Shown here one piece after another: positions 14,918 through 23,591 of a stretch of DNA of 64,000 bases. The position numbers were made by a program, and so were the translations under genes. How positions within the stretch are numbered: the stretch's first letter is position 1; the number at the start of each line of letters is the position of its first letter. Below the pieces are notes generated by a model that was not told the origin of the DNA, did not search any database, and saw nothing but the letters and a program-made list of their open reading frames with translations. This DNA is from a virus. The DNA is taken from IMG/VR virus record IMGVR_UViG_3300022916_000007, positions 1 to 64,000 of that record; one strand, given 5' to 3'.

Positions 14918-15207
14918 TTAACCTCCTTTATATCAGTTATATCGTTTAATGTGAAAACTACCCAATTAATTGTTGTTGGTGACTTTGCAATGATTACTAT
15001 GTCTAAACACTGTTTTTTACCATCATAAAACAAAATATTTTCATTAATGTTAATAATATATACTAACCCATAATAATATTTATAATGTTTTTTACCTAAG
15101 TTAACAGCTATCCAATATGTTTTATTTGTCTTAATATTGACATTATCACCCCACTTTACTTGTTGAAGATATTGCCTTTTTTCGAGTCTTTTTGGATCAA
15201 ATTTCAC
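14911..15207 (-). CDS. GDxVW family protein (98 aa)
   Basis: VKWGDNVNIKTNKTYWIAVNLGKKHYKYYYGLVYIININ holds a stretched version of the module (W-G-D-N-V, then Y-W-I, then Y-Y-G-L-V-Y-I). It ends VFTLNDITDIKEVKC. It overlaps both neighbours. Confidence 0.75.
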   Translation of the reverse strand: MKFDPKRLEKRQYLQQVKWGDNVNIKTNKTYWIAVNLGKKHYKYYYGLVYIININENILFYDGKKQCLDIVIIAKSPTTINWVVFTLNDITDIKEVKC

Positions 15208-15448
15208 AAATAACCGTTATCTCATCGAACGTCACAAAACAAAAACCACCTATAGACTTTTTTACGCCTATGCTAAAAGTATAATCACCATCAAAAACTA
15301 CAGCTTCAATACTATCAACAACAATTGGCCCTTTATAATTTCTAACCCTATCAGCACAGATATTAACCCAATATGACCCACCCACTTCAACTAAAAACCC
15401 ATCTTTCAGTCTACAACAACTATGTGATTCAAAAGCTCTATATGTCAT
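15197..15448 (-). CDS. GDxVW family protein (83 aa)
   Basis: VEVGGSYWVNICADRVRNYKGPIVVDSIEAV gives G-G-S-Y-W-V and Y-K-G-P-I-V-V. The end, FVTFDEITVICEI, is like VFTLNDITDIKEV of the next gene, so these two are close paralogues. It overlaps ThyX by 11 bases. Confidence 0.8.
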   Translation of the reverse strand: MTYRAFESHSCCRLKDGFLVEVGGSYWVNICADRVRNYKGPIVVDSIEAVVFDGDYTFSIGVKKSIGGFCFVTFDEITVICEI

Positions 15449-16163
15449 CTAACCTAACCTCCTTAAATAAGCTTGTCGCTTCCGGGAATAACTGTTCACA
15501 ATAATACAATAATGCCTCAGCAACAACTCTAATTTCATATTGAGCATGTTCACCAAGCCTTAATGATAAAAAATGAAATAAATTATGAAGATCACAGGTT
15601 CCAATATAAGTTGTATATAAGTTTTGAGGAAGAATCATTCTTGCTTGCTCTCTTGTAATATTTGCATCTAATAACTTTTGATATGCAATAAAACATTTAT
15701 TTGTAGTGGACTCAACTAACAAATCTGCTAATTTGCTTTCACCCATAGAAACACAAGTATGAATTTTTGGATTAATTGAGTCATTGTTACTTGCTTGTAT
15801 ATTATTTTCATGTTGTGTCCTAAATGATTTCGGTAAATAAAATTGGATATCTTTGTCTGTGAATCTCCGACTTAATTCATTGAAATTCCATAATCTGTGC
15901 CTCATATGTTGACTTCTAACAAACAATGGAACAGTAAACCTACACTTAAGCTTAACATGTTCAAAAGGACTGGTGTGTTTATTTTCTATAAGATATTTCA
16001 TTAACTCTCTATCTTTTTCTGAGAATGGCTTTTTACTTTCTTTACCAACACTTGCTCTTGCCGCATTAACAATATCTTTATCTGATCCCATGTGATCGAC
16101 ATATTCAACACAACCAATTTTTTCTTTTTCATTTGGATAAATATAAACTTTTTCCTTCTTCAA
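15438..16163 (-). CDS. thyX: Flavin-dependent thymidylate synthase ThyX (241 aa)
   Basis: The ThyX signature R-H-R-x5-N-E-x-S-R-R is at residues 89-100 (MRHRLWNFNELSRRF), with HTSPFEHV upstream and the ARMILPQ helix plus LRLGEHAQYEIR downstream. It makes dTMP from dUMP using methylene-folate, FAD and NADPH, and is unrelated to ThyA. With dUTPase and the RNR it forms the dTTP supply. Length fits the family. Confidence 0.93.
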   Translation of the reverse strand: MKKEKVYIYPNEKEKIGCVEYVDHMGSDKDIVNAARASVGKESKKPFSEKDRELMKYLIENKHTSPFEHVKLKCRFTVPLFVRSQHMRHRLWNFNELSRRFTDKDIQFYLPKSFRTQHENNIQASNNDSINPKIHTCVSMGESKLADLLVESTTNKCFIAYQKLLDANITREQARMILPQNLYTTYIGTCDLHNLFHFLSLRLGEHAQYEIRVVAEALLYYCEQLFPEATSLFKEVRLDDI

Positions 16164-16188
16164 AGCGCCCTCCTGTTATTAATTACAA

Positions 16189-16428
16189 CTAAACGATACC
16201 AAATTTTTTATCAAAGCTAATTTCGTCTAAACTAATTCTAATTGCCTTTCTTTCTTTATCTGTTAATCTATACCATAACTCACTCATATTGTTTTGTTTA
16301 TTACTAATAATTAAATTTAGCTTCTTTTGTTTGTTTATATCATTACCAGACTCAAAAAGCTTATCTTCTATAATAATAAACATATTTATTTTAATTAATA
16401 AATCAATATATTTTTTTATGTTACTCAT
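16189..16428 (-). CDS. Hypothetical helical protein, tandem family member 3 (79 aa)
   Basis: It is helical with the pattern Y-I-D-L-L-I-K near the start and ELWYRLTDKERKAIRISL near the end. The latter aligns with ILWDNYLTDNQKEKGRLLI and SIWKKATTNEKIVINKF in the two genes before it. This is a diverged tandem triplet. Function unknown. Confidence 0.7.
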   Translation of the reverse strand: MSNIKKYIDLLIKINMFIIIEDKLFESGNDINKQKKLNLIISNKQNNMSELWYRLTDKERKAIRISLDEISFDKKFGIV

Positions 16429-16435
16429 TTTTTAT

Positions 16436-16684
16436 TTAATTCATATATTTTTTATATATTTTCCCTATTAACAACCGACCTTTTTCTTTTTGGTTATCAG
16501 TCAAGTAATTATCCCACAATATAGATGATCTAAATGTAAGGTCGTAAAGCCTTTTCAACTTTTTCAACTTACAGCGATCCTTAGTTGTTGTTGTACATAC
16601 TTTATCCCTACTAAAAAGCCTCAACACATATACCTTCAAAACTAGATCAATATATTCTTGAAACTCTTTAGTTGTCTTTAACAT
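16436..16684 (-). CDS. Hypothetical helical protein, tandem family member 2 (82 aa)
   Basis: EYIDLVLKVYVLRLF and a basic middle (KDRCKLKKLKRLYDL) are followed by ILWDNYLTDNQKEKGR. It has the same architecture as its two neighbours. No known domain. Confidence 0.7.
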   Translation of the reverse strand: MLKTTKEFQEYIDLVLKVYVLRLFSRDKVCTTTTKDRCKLKKLKRLYDLTFRSSILWDNYLTDNQKEKGRLLIGKIYKKYMN

Positions 16685-16687
16685 AAT

Positions 16688-17041
16688 TTACTCTTCGGCA
16701 AAATCAAAAACCATATTTACACTTCTTATGGATTTATTGTTACCAAGACTATCAATTTGACAAACAAACTTATTAATAACAATTTTTTCATTTGTTGTTG
16801 CTTTTTTCCAAATAGACAATCTTTTGTTTGTAGATTGGCTCACTTTGTTTTCTATTTTATCATATATTTTATCTTGAATTAACTTATTTGAATCAAATAA
16901 GTGTTTTTTTAATGCTTTCGATTTCAAATACAATTCAACATAATTAATAATTGTATCTAAATTGCAATCATTGAGATCGTTTTTTGTGATTTTAGAATCA
17001 TATTTATATGTCACTACTTGTTGTGATTTTTGCTTGCTCAT
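16688..17041 (-). CDS. Hypothetical helical protein, tandem family member 1 (117 aa)
   Basis: ATG 17041 (MSKQKSQQVV) overlaps the preceding TGA as ATGA, so it is preferred to the frame opening at 17068. IINYVELYLKSKALKKHLF and SIWKKATTNEKIVI give the triplet pattern. N- and C-terminal extensions are specific to it. Confidence 0.7.
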   Translation of the reverse strand: MSKQKSQQVVTYKYDSKITKNDLNDCNLDTIINYVELYLKSKALKKHLFDSNKLIQDKIYDKIENKVSQSTNKRLSIWKKATTNEKIVINKFVCQIDSLGNNKSIRSVNMVFDFAEE

Positions 17042-17391
17042 GCTTTTCTTATCATTTCTTTTGTACATTCTAAATCTTTCTTGCCATATTTGTTAGCTAT
17101 AATCGCAAAAGGATAAGAGCTAGTAACAACAACTCTCTTTTGCAGTTCTAAAAACCTAAAATGCTTTATTATCCCGACCCCTCTATATAATTCATGATTA
17201 ACCCAAACTAATTCACCAACTTTAAAACCATATAATTTATTTGTTCCATTTAATAAGTTTTTTGTTGTAGTTAATAACTTAGAAATTTCATATATCTTGT
17301 TATTTTTATATCTTTTAATCCATTTTCCATAATTAATATCATTTTTATTATAACTACCCCATTCCTTTTTATCTTTATGTATATAAGTCAT
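17038..17391 (-). CDS. GDxVW family protein (117 aa)
   Basis: The module is in the middle: YGFKVGELVWVNHELYRGVGIIKHF at about residue 54, with G-E for G-D. The N-terminal 50 residues (WGSYNKNDINYGKWIKRYK) are an unusual extension. It ends KDLECTKEMIRKA. Confidence 0.82.
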   Translation of the reverse strand: MTYIHKDKKEWGSYNKNDINYGKWIKRYKNNKIYEISKLLTTTKNLLNGTNKLYGFKVGELVWVNHELYRGVGIIKHFRFLELQKRVVVTSSYPFAIIANKYGKKDLECTKEMIRKA

Positions 17392-17395
17392 TTTA

Positions 17396-17641
17396 TTATG
17401 CCCTTTTAATCATTTTAATTTTATCTTCCATAATCCAAAAGCTTCTAGTTTTATTTTTTCTTCTTGTTGAACTAAATTCGATAAAAACCTCCATTGGAAC
17501 TTCACATAAATATAAATTATGAAACTTAGATATTAACCTAACTGGCCCTTCATAATAACCACTTTCTCTACAACTAGAGAGCCATGCGACATCACCCTTC
17601 AAGTTAACCCTTTGCCCTAATACCAATCTAGGCATTGTCAT
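17396..17641 (-). CDS. GDxVW family protein, diverged (81 aa)
   Basis: VLGQRVNLKGDVAWLSSCRESGYYEGPVRLISKF gives G-D-V-A-W-L and Y-Y-E-G-P-V. The end, RSFWIMEDKIKMIK, has the usual W-I and basic tail. It overlaps the preceding gene by 14 bases. Confidence 0.8.
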   Translation of the reverse strand: MTMPRLVLGQRVNLKGDVAWLSSCRESGYYEGPVRLISKFHNLYLCEVPMEVFIEFSSTRRKNKTRSFWIMEDKIKMIKRA

Positions 17642-17825
17642 TGTTTAACCCTTTAATTTCTTTTCTAGAAATCCAAATATTATCCTTCATTGCACCCATA
17701 ATTTTAACATTATAGCCAAATAACCACTTTTCATCAACGTCCTCTTTCTCTATAATTGCAGGGCCACAATAAAATCCTATATCAATCCAAACATGTTCAC
17801 CAACTTTATATTTTTTGTTTTTCAT
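17628..17825 (-). CDS. GDxVW family protein (65 aa)
   Basis: ATG 17825 (MKNKKYKVGEHVWIDIGFYCGPAIIEKE in outline: K-V-G-E-H-V-W-I, then Y-C-G-P-A-I-I). A TTG at 17837 would add four residues. The end KDNIWISRKEIKGL carries W-I. A 15-codon leader ORF (17806-17853) with the better ribosome site overlaps this start out of frame. It is first in the long minus-strand run from the 17875-17905 promoter. Confidence 0.82.
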   Translation of the reverse strand: MKNKKYKVGEHVWIDIGFYCGPAIIEKEDVDEKWLFGYNVKIMGAMKDNIWISRKEIKGLNNDNA

Positions 17826-17853
17826 TAAGCCATCCAATCATCAACTGTTTCAT
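17806..17853 (-). other. Leader ORF overlapping the next start (15 aa)
   Basis: ATG 17853 follows AAGGAGATCAAAAT, a near-perfect ribosome site just after the promoter. It encodes MKQLMIGWLNEKQKI and ends 17 bases inside the GDxVW gene 17628-17825. It may couple translation to that gene. Confidence 0.4.
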
Positions 17854-17874
17854 ATTTTGATCTCCTTAGACCAT

Positions 17875-17905
17875 ATTATAGCACAAACAAAACATTCTGT
17901 TAACC
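17875..17905 (-). promoter_or_regulatory. Early-type promoter for the gene run below 17.8 kb
   Basis: The minus strand reads GGTTAACAGA, ten bases, then TGTGCTATAATA with a perfect -10. No terminator is seen before 6446, so it may drive much of the metabolic block. Confidence 0.82.
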
Positions 17906-17938
17906 AGTACCAGCCAATAAAAAAAACTTTTCATTTTT

Positions 17939-20900
17939 TTAAACCTCCAAACTTAAAATGTTCAAGTTAATAAATGGGAATTTTGATATATCCATGTTTT
18001 CAATATTATTAACATCAAACTTTTGCAATGAATATCCAAAATCATTCTTTGAGAGTTTAGCCAAAACAACAGAACCCTTACTCAGCAAATCCTTGGCTTC
18101 AGAATTATAACACTTTTCTATTAACTTTGGCTCCCATATTTTAAATGACAACCCAGAGCTAGCCTTGCCTGTATAATCTGAAACTTCAACAATTCTATAT
18201 TCTTTTCCTTTTTTAGTTTTCTTAATCACTGAGTTAACAATAATGCCGCAAATATGATATTTGTATTCAGTTGATTCTTTTTGGGTATACTTATTAACAC
18301 AAACTTGTTTTGGCATTATATTCATTTCACTTACTAGCATTGCACCAAACATTTGAATATATTTATCATACATAGCCAAAACATCTGATTGCAAATAAAA
18401 CCCAATATACTTCAGTTCAAAGTCAACAAGTTCTTGTTTGTTGTATGGCTTAAGATCTTCTAAGCTAACTTCAGTAATTATATCATCAATTTGATCCCAC
18501 TCAAAACTTTTCCTTTTGCAAATCTTTTTTGTTCTCTCATATATCTCTATTAATTCTCTACCATTAGAATGTATATTTCTCGTAATACCTGTTTGAATCA
18601 ATGGATAAACTGTTTTCTTTGATATGCCATGTTCCAATGCCTTTTGTATAAAATCATTTATAGATGTAAATGGCCTTAGAGCTAGCACCTTGTTAATATC
18701 TTTTTTACTTGTACCCTTAAGAAAACCAAAGCCACAATAAATCTCATTATCAACAATAAAAAAATCCCAACCAGATTCATTAATATCGATATAATTTATT
18801 TTTACATTATTTTTTCTTGCCTCACTTAAAGTTGTATATAATTTTTCTTCGTTAGATTGTACATTCGCTAAAACAGCAGTAAAGAATTCAATTGGATAAT
18901 TCTTTTTTAACCATAACGTAATATATGAGTTTAATGAATATGCTGCTGAGTGTGACTTGTTGAATGAATAATCACTGCTTGCTCTTAACCACTCTAAAAT
19001 CTTGCTAACCTCCTTATCATTAAGGCCATTTTCTTTTGCACCCTTTGCAAATGTTTTTAAAAATGCATTAAGCTTTTCTAACTCTTCTGGACTCTTCTTT
19101 GCCTTACCTAAAGCTTTGATTGTTTTTCTAGCCAAATCACTCTCACTTAAACTTAAGTTGCCAATTTTTTGCAATGTGAACAAAACTTGCTCCTGAAATG
19201 CTGGAACTCCGTAGGTCTTTTCTACAATACCTTTGACTTTCGGATGCACATATGTAATATCATCACCCTTAAATTTATTTTCAACAGCCACATTATGCAT
19301 ATTAGCACCTAAAGCCCCAGGACGATATAATGCATTGCACAAAACAACATCACTAAAACTACTAACACAAATATTTTGTAATAAGCTTTTCATGCCATCA
19401 GACTCAAACTGAAAACAATTATCAGTGTTCCCTTTTGCAAACTCATCTAAAATATTCTTGTCTTCTCTATCAATATCAAATATTGTTTTTTGATCATAGG
19501 GAAAGTCATCATGTCTCTCTTTAATCAACTTTATTGTATTGTTAATAATAGCTGCTGTTGACAATCCAAGCAAATCTAACTTTAACACCCCTACTTGTGG
19601 AAGTTCTCGATATTCAACGCCCTCTACATAGGCTGTCAACGTCTTTTTCTTATGATACAACAATGGAACATGATCATACAATTCTCCAGGCACAACAACA
19701 AGCCCTGAAGCGTGTTGGCCCACATTTCTAATACAGCCAACCAACTTGCTACTCCACTTAAGAACATCTCTCTCATGTTTTTCTAGCCATTTGTATTCCC
19801 TAGAATTCTTTTTAAACCTTTTTGCTGCTAATGCCCACTCCTCATTGACATCCTCACTTTTATCATTTAATGTTTTAGTGATGTTGTTAATCACTTTTAA
19901 GTCATCATCAACTGCCAAGGCCCTTGCAACATCTTTTATTGTATTTTTTATACTGAACTTAGTGTAATTGCCCACAGAACAAACAGAGCGTTCACCATAT
20001 CTTTTCTTTAGCCACTCTTCGACCAACGGCAACTCATCACTACTAATATCAATGTCAAGATCTGCTGCATCTGTCTCCAGCCTTGCTTTATTAATAAACC
20101 TTTCGAAAATCAAACCATCCTTTATTGGATCTAGCTTCGTTATATCAAGCAACCACAATAGCAAGCTGGCGCAAGCAGAACCTCGACCAGCACCCAACAT
20201 ACCACCTTGTTCATATACAAAGTTCTTGATATCATCAAAAAACAAAAAATAGTCTGAGAAATCTCTTCCATGGTTAGTTAAGACATCAATCTCTTCTTTT
20301 ATTCTATCAACATAAGTAGGTATGTCTTTTTCTTTAACCTTACCTTCACTTAACTTTTGTTTTAACCCACTCTTAGCCTTGTTGATCAATAATTGTTTTG
20401 AAGATATGTCACCCTGATGTTTGTGTTTAGGAAACTTATAGTCATAAAAAGGAATTTCAACATCTACCTTAGAGTTGATTTCTAAAGTTGAACTAAACAA
20501 CCTCTTAATAAAGTCTATTGAATAATTATAACCAAACTCCTTATTACACTCTATAACTTCTTCAGGTGTTTTTATCCAAAGACTTTTTGTTTCAAATTGC
20601 CATGCCTCATCTTTCTTTCCCTTTTCCTCCCCAGAGTCATCATTACTTTCCAAGCTCTTTACTGTCTTTTTGTCCCTAATGAGAAATGTTAACTGTTGAA
20701 GAAACCAATCTTCCTTTTCAACATAATGAGAGTCTAAACCCAGGGTTAAACTTATGCCTGTCTTATTGGAAATCTGAATTAGTTTATCATTATAAGCTTT
20801 TTGTTCTTTTGTAAGTTCGTTTATTTGTAGTTCTAAGTAAAGATCATCACCAAAAACATTGTAATACTTCTTTATCCACTCTTTTGCTGAGCATATTTCA

Positions 20901-21343
20901 TTGTTTTTAAAATAATGATGTAATTCAGAACCAAGACAAGCGGTTGTGCATATAAGATTTCCTTTTTTTGCTTTTTGTAAAATAAGTTCATTTGTTGTCC
21001 TTGGCTTGCCATAAAAATTATATGTTGACTCTCCTTGTAACCAAATTAAATCTTTATAACCCTCATAGTTTTTTGCAAATAAACATAAGTGAAAATTCTT
21101 TCTATTTGTTTTGTCTTTAAAGTCTCTATTGTTATTTACATAAAATTCAACACCTGGAATAAAGTTGATATCCTGCGACTTACATTCATTATATGCTTGC
21201 AACAATCCGCCAGCAACACCATGATCAGAAATTGATACGCCAGGACATCCAATATCTTTTGCCTTTTTGACGATGTTTTTTATCTTAGAAGGTGCATCCA
21301 ATGTCGAAAAATTGGAGTGAATGTGAACTAAAGCATATTTCAT
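17939..21343 (-). CDS. dnaE: DNA polymerase III alpha-type polymerase (1134 aa)
   Basis: The N-terminal PHP domain has VHIHSNFSTLDAP and, near residue 44, ISDHGVAGG. The C-family palm carries GRGSACASLLLW and the acidic DLDIDISSDELP (about residue 430). The FNKSHSAAYSLNSYITLW block (about residue 795) is typical of DnaE. A C-terminal OB-like region follows (YRIVEVSDYTGKAS). Length fits DnaE rather than PolC, which has an extra exonuclease. It probably is the main phage replicase. AAAAAGGATATAAA precedes the ATG. A PolA-type polymerase is also encoded at 51487-52812. Confidence 0.94.
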   Translation of the reverse strand: MKYALVHIHSNFSTLDAPSKIKNIVKKAKDIGCPGVSISDHGVAGGLLQAYNECKSQDINFIPGVEFYVNNNRDFKDKTNRKNFHLCLFAKNYEGYKDLIWLQGESTYNFYGKPRTTNELILQKAKKGNLICTTACLGSELHHYFKNNEICSAKEWIKKYYNVFGDDLYLELQINELTKEQKAYNDKLIQISNKTGISLTLGLDSHYVEKEDWFLQQLTFLIRDKKTVKSLESNDDSGEEKGKKDEAWQFETKSLWIKTPEEVIECNKEFGYNYSIDFIKRLFSSTLEINSKVDVEIPFYDYKFPKHKHQGDISSKQLLINKAKSGLKQKLSEGKVKEKDIPTYVDRIKEEIDVLTNHGRDFSDYFLFFDDIKNFVYEQGGMLGAGRGSACASLLLWLLDITKLDPIKDGLIFERFINKARLETDAADLDIDISSDELPLVEEWLKKRYGERSVCSVGNYTKFSIKNTIKDVARALAVDDDLKVINNITKTLNDKSEDVNEEWALAAKRFKKNSREYKWLEKHERDVLKWSSKLVGCIRNVGQHASGLVVVPGELYDHVPLLYHKKKTLTAYVEGVEYRELPQVGVLKLDLLGLSTAAIINNTIKLIKERHDDFPYDQKTIFDIDREDKNILDEFAKGNTDNCFQFESDGMKSLLQNICVSSFSDVVLCNALYRPGALGANMHNVAVENKFKGDDITYVHPKVKGIVEKTYGVPAFQEQVLFTLQKIGNLSLSESDLARKTIKALGKAKKSPEELEKLNAFLKTFAKGAKENGLNDKEVSKILEWLRASSDYSFNKSHSAAYSLNSYITLWLKKNYPIEFFTAVLANVQSNEEKLYTTLSEARKNNVKINYIDINESGWDFFIVDNEIYCGFGFLKGTSKKDINKVLALRPFTSINDFIQKALEHGISKKTVYPLIQTGITRNIHSNGRELIEIYERTKKICKRKSFEWDQIDDIITEVSLEDLKPYNKQELVDFELKYIGFYLQSDVLAMYDKYIQMFGAMLVSEMNIMPKQVCVNKYTQKESTEYKYHICGIIVNSVIKKTKKGKEYRIVEVSDYTGKASSGLSFKIWEPKLIEKCYNSEAKDLLSKGSVVLAKLSKNDFGYSLQKFDVNNIENMDISKFPFINLNILSLEV

Positions 21344-21344
21344 T

Positions 21345-21662
21345 TTATATCCTTTTTATCATCTGATTTAGATTTTTAACTTGTCGCTTGTCTACAAGAA
21401 AACAATAACGCTCGCCTTTAGTGTTATGTTGATCATACACCAACCCCTCTCCATCAATAATTTTATATATTATCTCCCCTACCCCTACATTATTTAATGG
21501 CTTAACTTTGAAACAATTATTATATGCAAAAACCTCCTTAACAATCCCTGGCCCAACATATTTAATAATTTGTATATATTTATTTCCTTCAACTAAATTA
21601 CCATGCATTTCAACATTGTTAAACCATAACAAGTCTCCTTTATTAATGTTTAAGCTAATCAT
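21345..21662 (-). CDS. GDxVW family protein (105 aa)
   Basis: LNINKGDLLWFNNVEM is followed, after a 20-residue insert, by IIKYVGPGIVKEVF. It ends RYCFLVDKRQVKNLNQ. It overlaps the next gene upstream by eight bases and ends two bases before dnaE starts. Confidence 0.83.
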   Translation of the reverse strand: MISLNINKGDLLWFNNVEMHGNLVEGNKYIQIIKYVGPGIVKEVFAYNNCFKVKPLNNVGVGEIIYKIIDGEGLVYDQHNTKGERYCFLVDKRQVKNLNQMIKRI

Positions 21663-21990
21663 TAATATTTCCTATTATTGTAACATATTTTGCAGTGTGT
21701 TTATTCTTTCTAATTGAACAAATCTCTTTACGTTCAAATATAGTAACACTAGTGTTTTTTCCAAGCCATTTTTTTGTTTTATTTTTATTAATAGAAAAAA
21801 TATCTACATCCATATGTGAAACATTTAATAATATAGAAAAATTACTTGAATGATTATAGCTAACAATGCCAAAGCCAACATAGTTATGTTTATAAAGTTT
21901 TAATTTTGAAGGCATCCACGACGGAGTATATTCTAAATTATTAACCCAAACTATATCACCCTTTTTAATATCTCTTAAATTTTTAAGCAT
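21655..21990 (-). CDS. GDxVW family protein (111 aa)
   Basis: RDIKKGDIVWVNNLEYTP, then HNYVGFGIVSYNH near residue 34. The C-terminal ICSIRKNKHTAKYV is basic. It is part of a four-gene array 22473-21345. Confidence 0.84.
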   Translation of the reverse strand: MLKNLRDIKKGDIVWVNNLEYTPSWMPSKLKLYKHNYVGFGIVSYNHSSNFSILLNVSHMDVDIFSINKNKTKKWLGKNTSVTIFERKEICSIRKNKHTAKYVTIIGNIND

Positions 21991-22222
21991 TTTTAACCCT
22001 ATATTTAATCCACTCTTCTCTGATTGTAGATCTCACTATTGATCCCAGAAGTTCAAAATGATAATTAACTCTATTAACAATATAATCCGCATCAGAACGA
22101 TAAAGCCCTGACATAATATCAACTTCATCTCCCATAATAACAACTGGCCCGATCAATTTATATTCCCAATTTGAAAACTTTCCATCAACCCAAACAACAT
22201 CACCTATTTTATATTTGCTCAT
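21983..22222 (-). CDS. GDxVW family protein (79 aa)
   Basis: YKIGDVVWVDGKF, then YKLIGPVVIMGDEVD, and the typical C-terminus IREEWIKYRVKNA. It is a good reference for the family: all three signatures are present. AAAGGTAAAATG forms the junction with the gene before. Confidence 0.88.
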   Translation of the reverse strand: MSKYKIGDVVWVDGKFSNWEYKLIGPVVIMGDEVDIMSGLYRSDADYIVNRVNYHFELLGSIVRSTIREEWIKYRVKNA

Positions 22223-22473
22223 TTTACCTTTCTAATGATCCATTCATCCCTAACATTAAAACCATAAAAAGACTCAAATTTCACTGGCAGCTTGCAAGCG
22301 TAATTATATTTTATAGGATTTTCTTTTCCTATCCCAATCTTATAGCTGATTATAGCAAGCCCAACATACCCACCATGATTAGAAACAATATGATAATGTG
22401 GAAGAAAATCTTCCATATTTGGAATCTTAACCCATACAAGATCTCCAGAAGCATAATTATTTTTTACTTGCAT
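22219..22473 (-). CDS. GDxVW family protein (84 aa)
   Basis: ATG 22473 is preferred to the TTG at 22479. ASGDLVWVKIPNM, then GGYVGLAIISYKI, then VRDEWIIRKVK at the C-terminus: all three signatures. The gene ends with an ATGA overlap on the next. Confidence 0.87.
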   Translation of the reverse strand: MQVKNNYASGDLVWVKIPNMEDFLPHYHIVSNHGGYVGLAIISYKIGIGKENPIKYNYACKLPVKFESFYGFNVRDEWIIRKVK

Positions 22474-22663
22474 TTTCAATTATATCTTTTTTGTAATTAG
22501 CTATCATTTTATCATATAGTTCAAGATACTCTTCAGCATCTTTTCCTGGCAAATATTTTTGAACAAAATTAATCTCTTTGAACATTTTAACATTTGTCCC
22601 AACAAAAAACCCAATGCCAATTAAAACAAACCCAACAACTAGCGATAAAACTCCCTCAATCAT
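22457..22663 (-). CDS. Small membrane protein (68 aa)
   Basis: ATG 22663 (MIEGVLSLVVGF) has GAGGGAAAGAAGG before it. One transmembrane helix (SLVVGFVLIGIGFFVG) at residues about 6-22 is followed by a charged helical tail (KDAEEYLELYDKMIANYKKD). It has an N-out or N-in single-pass layout; function unknown. Start and stop overlap the neighbours. Confidence 0.75.
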   Translation of the reverse strand: MIEGVLSLVVGFVLIGIGFFVGTNVKMFKEINFVQKYLPGKDAEEYLELYDKMIANYKKDIIENASKK

Positions 22664-23126
22664 CCTTCTTTCCCTCATTAGAGTCACTTTCTTTTGCACA
22701 ACCATCACATAATGTTTTTACCCAACCCCGACCACGAAGTTTTCCTGAGTCACCACAATTCTCACAAATATAAGCTGACATATTTTCTGCCATCCAAATT
22801 GCACCGTTGATCACATCATTTCCACCATCAATATAAAAACGCAACGTTCCAAACTTTTCTTTAACTTGTCCAGCTTCCACATAAGGAATATGGACCTTTT
22901 CATATGGTGGCTTTTCACCCTTTGCAATACAATCATCAACAACCTTATTAGTTCTCTCAGCATTATTAACTATATTTTGAACAACACCGCACAAACAATC
23001 AATTAAATCATACCACCCATCCCCAGGCAACCCCCAACACATACAAGTTTCTTGTGGAGATAAATCTTTTTGTGCAAAAATCTTAGGATATTTTTCATAT
23101 AACTTTTTTTCTAGTTCTTCTTTCAT
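22656..23126 (-). CDS. Conserved phage zinc-ribbon protein (156 aa)
   Basis: CMCWGLPGDGWYDLID near residue 28 and QVKEKFGTLRFYIDGGND are followed by a C-terminal zinc ribbon (CENCG, then CDGCA). This order is familiar from uncharacterised proteins in many phages; the family has no function known to me. GGAGGAATAAAA precedes the ATG. Confidence 0.78.
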   Translation of the reverse strand: MKEELEKKLYEKYPKIFAQKDLSPQETCMCWGLPGDGWYDLIDCLCGVVQNIVNNAERTNKVVDDCIAKGEKPPYEKVHIPYVEAGQVKEKFGTLRFYIDGGNDVINGAIWMAENMSAYICENCGDSGKLRGRGWVKTLCDGCAKESDSNEGKKDD

Positions 23127-23128
23127 TT

Positions 23129-23380
23129 TTATTCCTCCAGTTTTTCTATTATGTTAGACCTAATCAACCTTCTCACTGTGTTTGAATGGAAATATTTTGT
23201 AGCAGGAATTTCTGACTTAAAAAATAACCCACTAGCATTGTTTTTCATAAATATTTTATTTGGAAACAATATAATGGCTGTACTGCTCTTTTGTTCCATC
23301 AATGCTGGACCAATATAATAATATTCTATATTATCAGCTTTAAAGCTTTTTTTAATCCATATTTTTTCAGATCTATACAT
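23129..23380 (-). CDS. GDxVW family protein (83 aa)
   Basis: The start is short (MYRSEKIWIKKSF, E-K-I-W-I), then YYYIGPALMEQK. The middle is IILFPNKIFMKNN. It has a long basic C-terminus (NTVRRLIRSNIIEKLEE). It overlaps the preceding gene by eight bases. Confidence 0.8.
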   Translation of the reverse strand: MYRSEKIWIKKSFKADNIEYYYIGPALMEQKSSTAIILFPNKIFMKNNASGLFFKSEIPATKYFHSNTVRRLIRSNIIEKLEE

Positions 23381-23591
23381 CTTCTATTTTTTCAAGTTTA
23401 ATAATATTATTATCTCTATCTGTCCTATCCGAAACAAATACATTTTCACCTTTAGACCATTTAAGCCAAATTATTGTTCGAACTGAGCCTTTTTTAACAT
23501 AATAACAATATGCTGGACCAACATAATTATGTTTGCCCCCAAGCTCAACCCAAACAGTTTCCCCTACTTTTGGAACATAATTGAAACCCAT
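23373..23591 (-). CDS. GDxVW family protein (72 aa)
   Basis: ATG 23591 follows GGAAGGAGGGCAG. YVPKVGETVWVELGGKHNYVGPAYCYYV holds both motifs with only seven residues between. It ends IIKLEKIEDV. Confidence 0.83.
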   Translation of the reverse strand: MGFNYVPKVGETVWVELGGKHNYVGPAYCYYVKKGSVRTIIWLKWSKGENVFVSDRTDRDNNIIKLEKIEDV

